Made by a program: the position numbers and the translations under genes. This document shows, in pieces, positions 1 to 7,273 of a stretch of DNA of 64,000 nucleotides. The notes beneath the pieces are model-generated. The model had not been told where the DNA came from. It saw only the letters and a list, made by a program, of their open reading frames with translations, and did no database searches. Source of the stretch: Streptantibioticus silvisoli (GTDB lineage: Bacteria; Actinomycetota; Actinomycetes; Streptomycetales; Streptomycetaceae); contig NZ_JAAGKO020000029.1 in NCBI RefSeq assembly GCF_027947535.2, positions 1-64,000 on the forward strand, given 5' to 3'. The first letter of the stretch is position 1. Every line of letters begins with the position of its first letter.

Positions 1-126
1 CCCCCGACCCGAATCGCGGCCTCCCCCGAAGCCCGGCCGCGTCCCACCACCCCGGCTCCGGAGGACCTCCCCCGGAGGACGCGTCGCTCCGGAGGACGCC
101 AGCCACGCGGTCCGCCCAAACCGCGA

Positions 127-972
127 TCACCCCTGGTCGGGCGGGAAATCGGCTGAGCGGCTGATCTCGGCCCACTCCTCCGCCTCGGCGGCGCGCGCGA
201 GGGAGGACTTCGCCGCCGCTTCCACCGCGCCGGCGCCCAGCAGCAACCGCAGCGGTGGGCGTTCCCGGCGGGCGACGTCCAGGATGATGGCCGCTGCCCG
301 GGCGGGGTCGCCGGCCCACGTGTCGACGGTTGACTCGCGGAAGCGGTTCATCGCTCCCACGCTGGGTTCGTATTCCACGTGCTCGACCTCGGCACGGTGC
401 ATCGACGTGCTGCCCCACTCGGTGCGGAACCCGCCGGGCTCGACGATGGTGACCTTGACGCCGAACGGGCCGACCTCGTTGTTGAGGACCTCCGAGAACC
501 CCTCGACGGCGAACTTGGCGGACTGGTACGCCGCCATGCCGGGGGTGCCGCCGACGCGGCCGCCGATCGAGGAGAACTGGATGAAGTGGCCCGACCGTTG
601 CCGGCGGAGGACCGGCAGCGCTGCCTGCGTCACGTTCACCACGCCGAACAGGTTGGTCTCGATCTGGGCGCGGAAGTCCTCGATGGGCGTCTCCTCGATC
701 GCGGCGGAGTTGCCGTAACCGGCGTTGTTGACCACGACGTCCAGCCCGCCGAAAGCGGTGGTCGCGACCCGTACCGCCGCCCGGGCCGCGGCCGCGTCGG
801 TCACGTCCAGCGCCACGGTCCTGACGCGGTCGGGGAAGGCGTCCTCGACGTCGCTCAGCTGCCGGGGGTCGCGGGCGGTGGCGACGACGTTGTCGCCGGC
901 CGAGAGCGCCGCGCGGGTCAGTTCCCGTCCGAAACCCCGCGAGCTTCCGGTGATCAGCCAGGTCTTCGCCAT
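127..972 (-). CDS. SDR family NAD(P)-dependent oxidoreductase
   Basis: A 281-residue cytosolic short-chain dehydrogenase/reductase. The N-terminal cofactor motif TGSSRGFGRE (TGxxxGxG) follows an ITG start strand, NNAGYG is the second Rossmann signature, and the active site reads S-x12-YQSAK with the catalytic Tyr-x3-Lys. The sequence runs to the full 'classical' length with a long C-terminal helix. A strong Shine-Dalgarno (TAGGAGG) sits 9 bases before the ATG at 972. It is divergent from a TetR regulator (start 1071), and the 98-bp gap holds two matching dyads, so it is most likely the regulated target. The substrate cannot be inferred; the related gene at 22116 shares the same architecture (STGLGR, GYGYRA). 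Confidence 0.93.
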   Translation of the reverse strand: MAKTWLITGSSRGFGRELTRAALSAGDNVVATARDPRQLSDVEDAFPDRVRTVALDVTDAAAARAAVRVATTAFGGLDVVVNNAGYGNSAAIEETPIEDFRAQIETNLFGVVNVTQAALPVLRRQRSGHFIQFSSIGGRVGGTPGMAAYQSAKFAVEGFSEVLNNEVGPFGVKVTIVEPGGFRTEWGSTSMHRAEVEHVEYEPSVGAMNRFRESTVDTWAGDPARAAAIILDVARRERPPLRLLLGAGAVEAAAKSSLARAAEAEEWAEISRSADFPPDQG

Positions 973-993
973 GGTGCCGCCCTCCTATGTAAC

Positions 994-1003
994 CAACCGG
1001 TTG
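994..1003. promoter_or_regulatory. Dyad operator 1 in SDR/TetR divergent promoter
   Basis: Perfect palindrome CAACCGGTTG preceded by AAC and followed by TATG. It lies 22 bp upstream of the SDR start. A second near-identical dyad lies 50 bp away (1044). The pair suggests dimeric TetR binding sites; assignment to the adjacent regulator is inference. Confidence 0.6.
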
Positions 1004-1043
1004 TATGCCTCCTAGCCAACATCATCGGCCCGACGTACGCAAC

Positions 1044-1053
1044 CAACTAGTTG
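1044..1053. promoter_or_regulatory. Dyad operator 2 in SDR/TetR divergent promoter
   Basis: Perfect palindrome CAACTAGTTG preceded by AAC and followed by TTTG, the same frame as the dyad at 994 (AACCAAC-NN-GTTGTNTG in both). It lies 18 bp upstream of the TetR start codon, so the regulator probably autoregulates. Confidence 0.6.
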
Positions 1054-1070
1054 TTTGTTACGGTGAGGGC

Positions 1071-1646
1071 ATGGCGCGAGACTCCGGACAGACCAAGGCG
1101 CGGCTGCTGGAAGCCGCCACGGCAGAACTCGCCGAGCACGGCATCGCCGGCGCGCGCGTCGACCGCATCGCGAAGGCCGCCTCGGTCAACAAGCAGCTGA
1201 TCTATGCCTACTTCGGCAACAAGGACGAGCTGTTCGACACGGTCTTCAGCTCGTACGTCGGCCATGTCATGGACGACGTCGACTTCGACGCCACCGACCT
1301 GCCCGCCTACGCCGGGCGGCTGTTCGACCGGTTCGAGGACGACCCTGCCGCGTTGCGTCTGTCCACCTGGTACCGCCTGGAGCGCCCGCAGGGGATGAAC
1401 CTGGAGGCGGTCGTGACCCTGAACGAAGTGCGGCTCGACCGCCTGCGCCAGGCCCAGCGCGCCGGACTCCTCACCACCCATTTCGACCCTGTGCAACTGC
1501 TGACCCTGATCCAGGCCGTCGCGACCTCCTGGGCGACCACGAACCCCGAGTTCTCCGCGACGACGTCGACCAGCCGCGCCTACCGCCGCCGCACGGTGAT
1601 CGCAGCCGTGGAACGCCTCCTGGCCGACGGCCCCGGGCAGACCTGA
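1071..1646 (+). CDS. TetR family transcriptional regulator
   Basis: A 191-residue TetR repressor. The N-terminal helix-turn-helix reads GIAGARVDRIAKAASVN followed by the family hallmark LIYAYFGNKDELF (residues about 30-60). The C-terminal part is a helical ligand-binding domain of normal length, resembling the TetR_C domain used by SDR-linked repressors. The ATG at 1071 is chosen over the in-frame 1005 start because the upstream extension overlaps the operator region and has no TetR homology. It is divergent from the SDR at 127-972. The 3' end runs into a tandem repeat that includes the stop codon. Confidence 0.92.
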   Translation: MARDSGQTKARLLEAATAELAEHGIAGARVDRIAKAASVNKQLIYAYFGNKDELFDTVFSSYVGHVMDDVDFDATDLPAYAGRLFDRFEDDPAALRLSTWYRLERPQGMNLEAVVTLNEVRLDRLRQAQRAGLLTTHFDPVQLLTLIQAVATSWATTNPEFSATTSTSRAYRRRTVIAAVERLLADGPGQT

Positions 1647-1720
1647 CCGCCGGAGTCCGAGGCCAAGCAGACCTGACCGCCGGAGTCCGAGGCCCCGAGC
1701 AGGCCTGACCGCGGGAGTCC
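1638..1720. repeat. 30-bp tandem repeat spanning the TetR stop codon
   Basis: Two near-identical copies (1638-1667, 1668-1699) and a third degenerate one (1700-1720) of a unit containing CAGACCTGACCGCCGGAGTC. The first copy holds the stop codon of the TetR gene, so the 3' end of the gene itself has been amplified. Confidence 0.85.
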
Positions 1721-1942
1721 GGTCCGTCGGCCCCGAACGGCGGCGAACTCGCGGACCGGCGTGCCCTGTTGATCGTTGGTCGGGTCGAGCCGTGGGCGCG
1801 TTACGTGGTGGGAGCGAAGCCATGTATGCGTTGCGGCGTGGCGTCTGCTCAGTCCCGCGCGGCCGCGGCTGCGCAACGGCGTGAGTGCTCGGCCCGGGCG
1901 GCCCCAGGTCCGATGCGGCGGCGATCCGGCCCGCCGCGTCGA

Positions 1943-2818
1943 TCAGCTGTTCCGCCCGGCCGCGAGCGAAGAGGGAAGGCCCGACGTCATCGCCAGGCGG
2001 AACTTGGCTTCGTCCTCCGTATCGGGAGCGGCGGCCAGGACGACGATCTTGCGTTCCGCGTCGCCGTCGGTCAGGACGTCGCAGTCCACCGCGATCGGCC
2101 CCGCCAGGGGGTGGTGGACGATCTTGTGGTCCTCCCGGTACGCGCCGACCGCGCCGGAGGCCCACAGTTCGGCGAAGCGCCGGTTACCCGTCGTGAGGTC
2201 CCGGATCAGGACGGCCAGCCGGTCGCTGGCCGGGAACCGTCCCGCGGCGCGGCGCAGGTCGGACACGACGGAGACCTCGACCTCCGGCCTGCTGAGCGAG
2301 GTCACCTCCCAGTGCGCCAGGCGGGGGCCGGCCCCGTCGGCCGGAAAGGTGTCCCGAGCGAAGTTGCGCAGCGCCACCGGCGTCGACGAGGGGTCGCCCA
2401 GCAGCGCGGTCCAGGAGCGGTTCCACCAGATGAACTGCCAGTCGGCGGCGCACACGGCGGCTGCGGCGTCGCCGAGCCGGTTCAGGATGCGGTGCAGGCC
2501 GGGCGGGATGTGGTCGGAGATCTCCCCGGCGGCCGGAGGGGCCAGCCCGGCCAACCGGTAGAGGTGGTCCCGCTCGGCGTCGGTGAGCTGGAGGGCGCGG
2601 GCCAGCGCCGCGGCCACCTGCGCCGACGGGGTCGCGTAGCGGCCCTGCTCCAGGCGGACCACGTAGTCGACCGAGATTCCCGCGAGCTCGGCGAGGTCCT
2701 CCCGGCGCAGCCCCGTGACCCGGCGCCGGTGGCCGCCGGGCAGTCCCGCGGCCTCCGGTGGGACGCGGCCTCGCCAGGTCCGCAGCATCGGGCCGAGCTT
2801 CGCGATGTCAGCGGTCAT
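1943..2818 (-). CDS. XRE-family HTH regulator with MmyB-like ligand-binding domain
   Basis: A 291-residue regulator. Residues about 15-85 form a Cro/C1-type helix-turn-helix (LRREDLAELAGISVDYVVRL, then EQGRYATPSAQVAAALARAL). The remainder (WQFIWWNRSWTALLGDPS) is the MmyB-like domain common in Streptomyces, which binds a small, probably lipid-like ligand. The ATG at 2818 is preferred because MTADIAKLG starts the conserved N-terminus. It is divergent from the VOC gene at 2921, which is its likely target in the way such pairs usually work. Confidence 0.9.
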   Translation of the reverse strand: MTADIAKLGPMLRTWRGRVPPEAAGLPGGHRRRVTGLRREDLAELAGISVDYVVRLEQGRYATPSAQVAAALARALQLTDAERDHLYRLAGLAPPAAGEISDHIPPGLHRILNRLGDAAAAVCAADWQFIWWNRSWTALLGDPSSTPVALRNFARDTFPADGAGPRLAHWEVTSLSRPEVEVSVVSDLRRAAGRFPASDRLAVLIRDLTTGNRRFAELWASGAVGAYREDHKIVHHPLAGPIAVDCDVLTDGDAERKIVVLAAAPDTEDEAKFRLAMTSGLPSSLAAGRNS

Positions 2819-2920
2819 GACTCCGATTGTCGCACTGGGGCCCACCCGAAGGTGGTAGCGGTTTTCCTACCGACCTCCTCTCCCTGGTTGCCGGCCCGGC
2901 GGCCGATGATCCTTACGGAC

Positions 2921-3361
2921 ATGACCTTCACGTTCTCCCACGACCACGTGGGCATCACTGTCACCCGAGAGGACCTCGACGCCACGATCGCGTGGTACTC
3001 GCGCAACCTCGGTTTCACCGTCGAGCGACAATTCGCGTCCCACGGCACCACGTTCGTCTTCCTCGCCGCCGGCGACGTCAGGATCGAACTCCTCACCGGC
3101 GCGTCCGACCGGGGCGGGGCGCCGGCCGACAACGTCCTCACGAGCATGGACCCGTCGCGCCTGCACCACTTCTGCCTCGCTGTGGCAGATCTCGACGCGG
3201 CGGTGTCACGGCTGCTCGAACTCGGGGTGCCGCTGATCGGCGGCCCCATGGAGGCACCGGACATCGGCCGGCGCATCGCCTTCGTCACCGACAACGTCGG
3301 CACCGTCATCGAGCTGAGCGCCCCCGGCGCGGGGGTCTCCGACCGGAAGACGCAGGCGTAA
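2921..3361 (+). CDS. VOC family protein (glyoxalase/bleomycin-resistance fold)
   Basis: A 146-residue single vicinal-oxygen-chelate protein. It has two paired beta-alpha-beta-beta-beta units: DHVGITVTREDLDATIAWY at the N-terminus with conserved metal-site His, LHHFCLAVADLDAAVSRL in the second half, and a terminal GTVIELSAP carrying the conserved Glu. An in-frame ATG 15 bases upstream (2906) is also possible; neither has a strong ribosome-binding site. Substrate unknown. It is divergent from the MmyB-type XRE regulator. Confidence 0.88.
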   Translation: MTFTFSHDHVGITVTREDLDATIAWYSRNLGFTVERQFASHGTTFVFLAAGDVRIELLTGASDRGGAPADNVLTSMDPSRLHHFCLAVADLDAAVSRLLELGVPLIGGPMEAPDIGRRIAFVTDNVGTVIELSAPGAGVSDRKTQA

Positions 3362-3569
3362 CGCTCCAGCCACGTCAGGCTTCCCCGGCCGGCCATCGAC
3401 CGGTGGACCGACTGCTGATCCGGTACGCCACCGGCGCCCCGGAGCTGCGACAGCGGCAATGCGTGCCCATCGACGTCACTGATGCGCCGGGATGCGCTGC
3501 CCGATGACTTCCGGCCCGCGGAGCGCGCGGTGGTGATGGGAAGCGGCCCGGAGCCGGTACTTCCCCACC

Positions 3570-4088
3570 TCACGGCAGCGAGCGCGTGAGCCACACCAGT
3601 TCGCCGCGGTCGTCCGCGGAAAGGTGATCCCGCTCGAAGCCGAGTTTCTCCAGCACCCGGAACGATGATGTGTTCCACGTGCGGACCGTCGCCCAGAGCC
3701 GCTCCCGCCCTGTCGCTGCCGCGGCACCGAGTACCGCGCGGGCCGCCTCGGTGGCGTAGCCGCGCCCGTGCGCACGCCGCAACAACTCATAGGCGATCTC
3801 CGGCTCCGCGACCGTGGAGCGGCCGACGGTCAGCCCGCAATAACCGATGAAGTCGCCTACGGCGCGGCGCCGGACGGGCAACAGCGCGAGCCCGGTTGCC
3901 GCCGTCGCGGCCAGCGTCGCCGAGATCACCTCCCGCCCGCGCTCGACCGCCGGCGCCCCGTTGCCGCGTTCGGAGTTGCCGCGTTCGGATGCGAGGGCAC
4001 AGAGCTCATCGGCGTCCGACTCGGCCCACGGCCGCAGTCCCAACCGCTCGGTCTCCAGGTGGAACGACATCGGCTCGTACGAAGGCAT
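3570..4088 (-). CDS. GNAT family N-acetyltransferase (RimJ/RimL type)
   Basis: A 172-residue acetyltransferase of the RimJ/RimL group. LETERLGLRPWAESDADEL is the typical N-terminus, GYCGLTVGR and EIAYELLRRAHGRGYATEAARAV hold the acetyl-CoA-binding R/Q-x-x-G-x-A region, and NTSSFRVLEKLGFERD is the classical C-terminal GNAT helix. Start 4088 is preferred over 4115 because family homology begins at MPSYEP. An in-frame duplication SERGNSERGNG in the loop near residue 40 is unusual. The acceptor substrate is unknown. Confidence 0.88.
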   Translation of the reverse strand: MPSYEPMSFHLETERLGLRPWAESDADELCALASERGNSERGNGAPAVERGREVISATLAATAATGLALLPVRRRAVGDFIGYCGLTVGRSTVAEPEIAYELLRRAHGRGYATEAARAVLGAAAATGRERLWATVRTWNTSSFRVLEKLGFERDHLSADDRGELVWLTRSLP

Positions 4089-4461
4089 GGCCCTACTCTG
4101 CACCACGGGTATCACGAACTGCGCCGGTATCTCGGCCGGTCCGAACCCGCGTCCGGATCACCTCACGGCTTCGACGCGTGCCGCATCGCGTGCCGCGTCC
4201 CCGTGCCTCATCGCGCACCGGCGTACTTCCCGCTGCTCCGGGCGACGCCCCTTCAGGCGGTGTCCATCGGCAGGGACATCGACGTCGCCCGTGCCCTGAC
4301 CAGGGTGGACAGTCCGCCGACGGACTGAGGGCCGCCACCGCGGTCGTTCCGGCCGGAGGGCGGGCGCCGGCCGCCGCAGGGTGGCCCGCCCTACAGACGG
4401 AGGCCGGTGAACGTCACCCACCCGGTCCCGAGCGCGACGGACGCCGCCCGCCGACGCGCCG
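4089..4461. other. Intergenic, nothing recognised
   Basis: About 370 bases between the GNAT start and the 3' end of the RlpA-like gene. Open frames here are arginine/proline-rich and look non-coding; no clear hairpin or repeat was seen. Confidence 0.6.
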
Positions 4462-5109
4462 TCAGCAGGGGCCGAGGTCCTGCCAGACGCCCGACGGGCC
4501 GCTGGTGGTCGGATCCTCGCCGGTGGTCCACCACTTCGCCTGCCAGTCGTGCCCGGCGTCCGAGGCGGTGTCACCGGCCACGTAGACCGCCGAACTGCTC
4601 CAGGGCGTCGCGCAGCCGGGGTCGCCCGGCGGTGTCGTGCCGCCGCCGGAGACCACCTGCTCGGTGACCACGATGTGCCCGGGGTCGGGGTCGAGTGCGG
4701 CGAGCTGGCTGAACGCGCCGTCGGTCAGGTCGAGGCACACCGGTGAGGTGAACGTGCCGCGGTCGTTGATGCGTACGGTCACCGAGGCGTTGTTGGCGGT
4801 ATTGGTGACCTTCACCATCGTGCCGAACGGCAGTTGCGGATCAAGACTGAGCGAGGTCGCGGCCGCCATCGCGCTGTCGTCGAAGACATCACCGCTGGCG
4901 GTGAAGGAACCCGGCGGAATGCCCTGGCCGTAGTGCGTCGCCCAGCAGGTGTCGTCGTGCGGCACGGCATGGGGTGCCGTGTGACGGGCGGTCGCCGCGA
5001 TGCCCACGGCGGAGGCGCTGTTCGCGGGAACGAGGGCTAGCCCCGACACGGCCGCCGCGCCGGCGAGGACACCGAGAGCGCGTCCGGCGGTTCGCACTGA
5101 TGGGTTCAC
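4462..5109 (-). CDS. Secreted RlpA-like double-psi beta-barrel protein with CBM5/12 domain
   Basis: A 215-residue exported protein. Residues 1-34 are a Sec signal peptide (GVLAGAAAVSGLALVP then ASA). Residues about 53-150 form a RlpA/expansin-type double-psi beta-barrel (CWATHYGQG, LPFGTMVKVTN, VRINDRGTF with the catalytic-type Asp, CLDLTDGAFSQLAAL). A GGGTTPPGD linker leads to a C-terminal chitin-binding type 3 (CBM5/12) module with WSSSAVYVAGD and KWWTTGEDPTTS. It probably acts on peptidoglycan or chitin outside the cell. The start is GTG at 5109 with Shine-Dalgarno GAGGGG 6-7 bases away. Confidence 0.9.
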   Translation of the reverse strand: MNPSVRTAGRALGVLAGAAAVSGLALVPANSASAVGIAATARHTAPHAVPHDDTCWATHYGQGIPPGSFTASGDVFDDSAMAAATSLSLDPQLPFGTMVKVTNTANNASVTVRINDRGTFTSPVCLDLTDGAFSQLAALDPDPGHIVVTEQVVSGGGTTPPGDPGCATPWSSSAVYVAGDTASDAGHDWQAKWWTTGEDPTTSGPSGVWQDLGPC

Positions 5110-5186
5110 TGCGTACCCCTCAATCTGGTCCGAACCAATGGGCCTTCAGGTTCGCAGCCCGCGGCGCCGTCAGCCAGTAGCCTTCC

Positions 5187-5225
5187 GGACGCCTTCGCCC
5201 CGCTTGAGGCTCGGCGAAGGTGTCC
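5187..5225. promoter_or_regulatory. Stem-loop upstream of the RlpA-like gene
   Basis: 13-base arms GGACGCCTTCGCC and GGCGAAGGTGTCC around a 13-base loop, paired throughout on the plus strand with one G-T wobble. It sits 78-116 bp upstream of the GTG start. It could be a 5'-leader structure or the terminator of a lost gene; no riboswitch class was recognised. Confidence 0.5.
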
Positions 5226-5399
5226 GGTACTGCTGCCCGTAGTCCTACCGCGTACGTACGGACCGCCCTCGCCCACGCGAGGTGGCCGGTGGCCGGCTTC
5301 CGCCGCTACGGCCATGCCGGTGAACCGGGCGTGGAACCGCTGCCGTCCACCGGTACCCGAGCGGCCCGGGCGCGGCCTCCGCCGGCGTACCGCGCGGCC

Positions 5400-5831
5400 T
5401 CAGCCGTCCTCCTCCGCCTCCTCCTCTGCCTCCGCCTCCGTTTCCTCCGCCGCCTCCATGGCGAGGTGGTGCTCGACGTCGCAGGTCATGCCGCCGTCCA
5501 GTTGGAGCATGATCCGCCGCCGGTCGACTCCGGGTGGCCAGGTCCCCTGCCAGGGGCTGTCAGCGTCCTCGCCCTGGAGCAGGACGGTGGAGGAGTCACC
5601 GCCGATCAGGCCGAACCGGCCGGGGTTCTCGGCGAGCACATCACCGCCGTACTCGGCGACGAGGGCGACGAGTGACGCGTAGATCCGTCCCGCGTCCCGG
5701 TCGGCGTGGCCGGCGCCGCCCGGGAGGCTGCCGGGGGACAGGTGGCGGGCCGCGCGCAGCAGCCGCTCGGGACGGTCGACGACGAGGTCGACCCTGGTGA
5801 GGACGGAGACGGTGGTGCCGATGATCAGCAT
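5400..5831 (-). CDS. Hypothetical protein with acidic C-terminal tail
   Basis: A 143-residue protein starting MLIIGTTVSVLTRVDLVVD. I do not recognise the family. The body looks folded (alternating hydrophobic strands, IYASLVALVAEYGGDVLAEN, then FGLIGGDSSTVLLQGED). The last 20 residues are almost only Glu/Ala (ETEAEAEEEAEEDG). No signal peptide or membrane segment. Start 5831 is preferred over 5921 since the upstream extension is low-complexity; AGGA lies 9 bases before the ATG. Confidence 0.65.
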   Translation of the reverse strand: MLIIGTTVSVLTRVDLVVDRPERLLRAARHLSPGSLPGGAGHADRDAGRIYASLVALVAEYGGDVLAENPGRFGLIGGDSSTVLLQGEDADSPWQGTWPPGVDRRRIMLQLDGGMTCDVEHHLAMEAAEETEAEAEEEAEEDG

Positions 5832-6087
5832 GGGGTGGTCCTGTCGGTCGGGGGATGGGAGGGGCTCGCGAGGAGGTGGTTGGCGTGGCCGGCGGTGATC
5901 AGTCGTGCCGGCGGGCGGCATGGCGGCGCCGTGCGGCGGGGTCTCGCTTCTGTCGGCGGTAGGGGACGGGTACGGGTGGGCGGTGCGGGTGCGGGTGGGA
6001 GCCCCGGTGGCTGAGCGTGGCCGTCCCGGTCGGGGCGGCCACGGGTGCGGCTACCTGTCGCCGGTTCGCCCCGGGGAACCCGTGGAG

Positions 6088-6582
6088 TCAGATCTCCTCC
6101 GCCAGCGGGGGGATGCGGGTGATCCAGAGGCGTACGGCAGGGGCGAGCGGCCGGCGCAGCAGGGCGGTGCGGTGACGGTCCGGCAGGAGCAGGCCGCCGT
6201 CGGGGGTGCGGCCGACCGGTGCGTGGACCAGGGCGACGCCCCGGCCGGCGGCGCGGCCGGCGAGCGCGGCCGCGGACTCGGCGGGATGCGGCCCGAGCTG
6301 GAGCCAGGTCGCGCCCGGCGCGAGGTAGGGCAGCAGGTGCGGGGCCATGGCGTCCAGGTGGGCGGGGGTCGGCCACAGCGTGATCACGGTGCGTGCCGCG
6401 GTGGCGAGGCCCCAGCCGGCGGATCTGCTGGCGGTGCGCGCGAACAGCCCGCTCTGCCGGGCGGTCGCGTCCGCGGGCGTGATCCACGAGGCGACGGAGG
6501 CCCCCGAGGCGCGCAGGCCGTCGGTGATGATGGCGGTGGCGGCGTCACTGGTCGTGAGCACGGTGGCGTCCGCGCGGTTCAC
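6088..6582 (-). CDS. 6PGDH/HIBADH-like NAD-binding domain protein, incomplete Rossmann motif
   Basis: A 164-residue protein resembling the second half of the NAD-binding domain of beta-hydroxyacid dehydrogenases: TVITLWPTPAHLDAMAPHLL matches the 'VITMLPD...' strand-helix, PGATWLQLGPHPAESAAAL the 'VDLST' region and GVALVHAPVGRTPDGG the 'FLDAPVSGG' motif. The N-terminal GxGxxG glycine motif is replaced by TTSDAATAIITDGLRAS, so cofactor binding is doubtful, and the catalytic C-terminal domain is absent. The start is GTG at 6582 and overlaps the stop of an 11-codon leader ORF (6614-6579) that has its own GAGGA ribosome-binding site. Function unknown. Confidence 0.6.
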   Translation of the reverse strand: MNRADATVLTTSDAATAIITDGLRASGASVASWITPADATARQSGLFARTASRSAGWGLATAARTVITLWPTPAHLDAMAPHLLPYLAPGATWLQLGPHPAESAAALAGRAAGRGVALVHAPVGRTPDGGLLLPDRHRTALLRRPLAPAVRLWITRIPPLAEEI

Positions 6583-6614
6583 GTCGGGCCGCCGGACGGT
6601 ATGGGGCGGGGCAT
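6579..6614 (-). CDS. 11-codon leader ORF, translationally coupled
   Basis: ATG with GAGGA 7 bases upstream opens the peptide MPRPIPSGGPT. Its TGA overlaps the GTG start of the 6PGDH-like gene (GTGA). The downstream start lacks its own Shine-Dalgarno, so coupled translation is the simplest reading; the peptide may have no function of its own. Confidence 0.4.
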   Translation of the reverse strand: MPRPIPSGGPT

Positions 6615-6800
6615 GGTGGTGTCCTCGATACGGGTGGTCGGTGGGATGGCTGCGGGTGCCCGGTAGGCGGTTCCGGCGCCCGGAGTCCGGGTCCCGTACC
6701 CCGGGCGCCAACGCTCCCGCGTCGCGGTGGAGGGACCGCCGGGTGCGCTGTGCAGCGATTCTGCGCAGGCGGCGGTCGGGCGTATAGGCACGCCGGCGTT

Positions 6801-6822
6801 CAATGTTGAACGTTCACCATTG
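6801..6822. promoter_or_regulatory. 22-bp near-perfect palindrome, probable operator
   Basis: Palindrome CAATGNTGAAC/GTTCANCATTG with a single symmetric mismatch pair and a perfect TGAACGTTCA core. It is AT-rich against its GC-rich surroundings, as expected of a TetR/MarR-class operator. It lies about 190 bp upstream of the leader ORF at 6614 and far upstream of any plus-strand gene. Confidence 0.6.
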
Positions 6823-6920
6823 CGGGCCTTGGTGGGTCTTGGTGGGCCTTGCCCGGGGGCCTTGCCGGGCCTTGGCGGGCGCCGGCTGGTGCCCGTGGTG
6901 GCCGGCTGGATGCCGGCACC

Positions 6921-7034
6921 CGGTTCCGGGGCGGACCGCGCGAGCGCCGCGCCCATGCAGAAGTGCGGTCCCGCGGCGAAGCTCAGTGCCTGCGAACCGT
7001 CGTCGCCACGCTCAACGGGCAGTTGCGACAGGTG
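6921..7034 (-). pseudogene. Cytochrome P450 heme-site remnant
   Basis: In the minus frame a short stretch reads ALSFAAGPHFCMGAALAR, matching the P450 heme-ligand signature (F-x-x-G-x-H-x-C-x-G) with the axial Cys. The preceding HLSQLPVERGDDGSQ is compatible with the segment before it. Upstream the frame falls at once into a Gly/Ser repeat and downstream it loses P450 character, so only about 38 codons survive. No I-helix or ExxR motif is present. Confidence 0.6.
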
Positions 7035-7055
7035 TCGGTGCGTGACCCCCGGGGC

Positions 7056-7133
7056 GGACCCCGAGCCGGACCCTGAAGCCGAACCCCGAGCCGAACCCCG
7101 AGCCGGACCCCGAACCGAACCCCGAAGCCGGAC
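7056..7133. repeat. 12-bp degenerate tandem repeat
   Basis: About six degenerate copies of GAACCCCGAGCC directly beside the P450 remnant. In translation this gives Pro-Glu or Gly-Val-Arg runs in all frames; no gene is supported. Confidence 0.7.
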
Positions 7134-7273
7134 ACCGCGCCGCCGCCGAACACGCCGCCCACGCCTCCCCGTCCGCCCTCACCCGCCCACGCGTCCCCGC
7201 CCGCCTTCACTCCGGCGCCGCTCCACCCCCGCCCGCCGCCCGCCGAAAAACCGCCGCCCGCGAGCCTGCCGCG

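Noticed and set aside
1769..3361. Single 530-codon plus-strand frame including the VOC protein
   Set aside because: Only the last 146 codons match a family; the rest is the antisense of the XRE gene.
5110..5400. Riboswitch before the RlpA-like gene
   Set aside because: A stem-loop is present (5187-5225), but no conserved riboswitch core was found.
5825..6487. 220-codon minus frame over the 6PGDH-like gene
   Set aside because: Arginine/proline-rich antisense-like composition and overlap with a better-supported frame.
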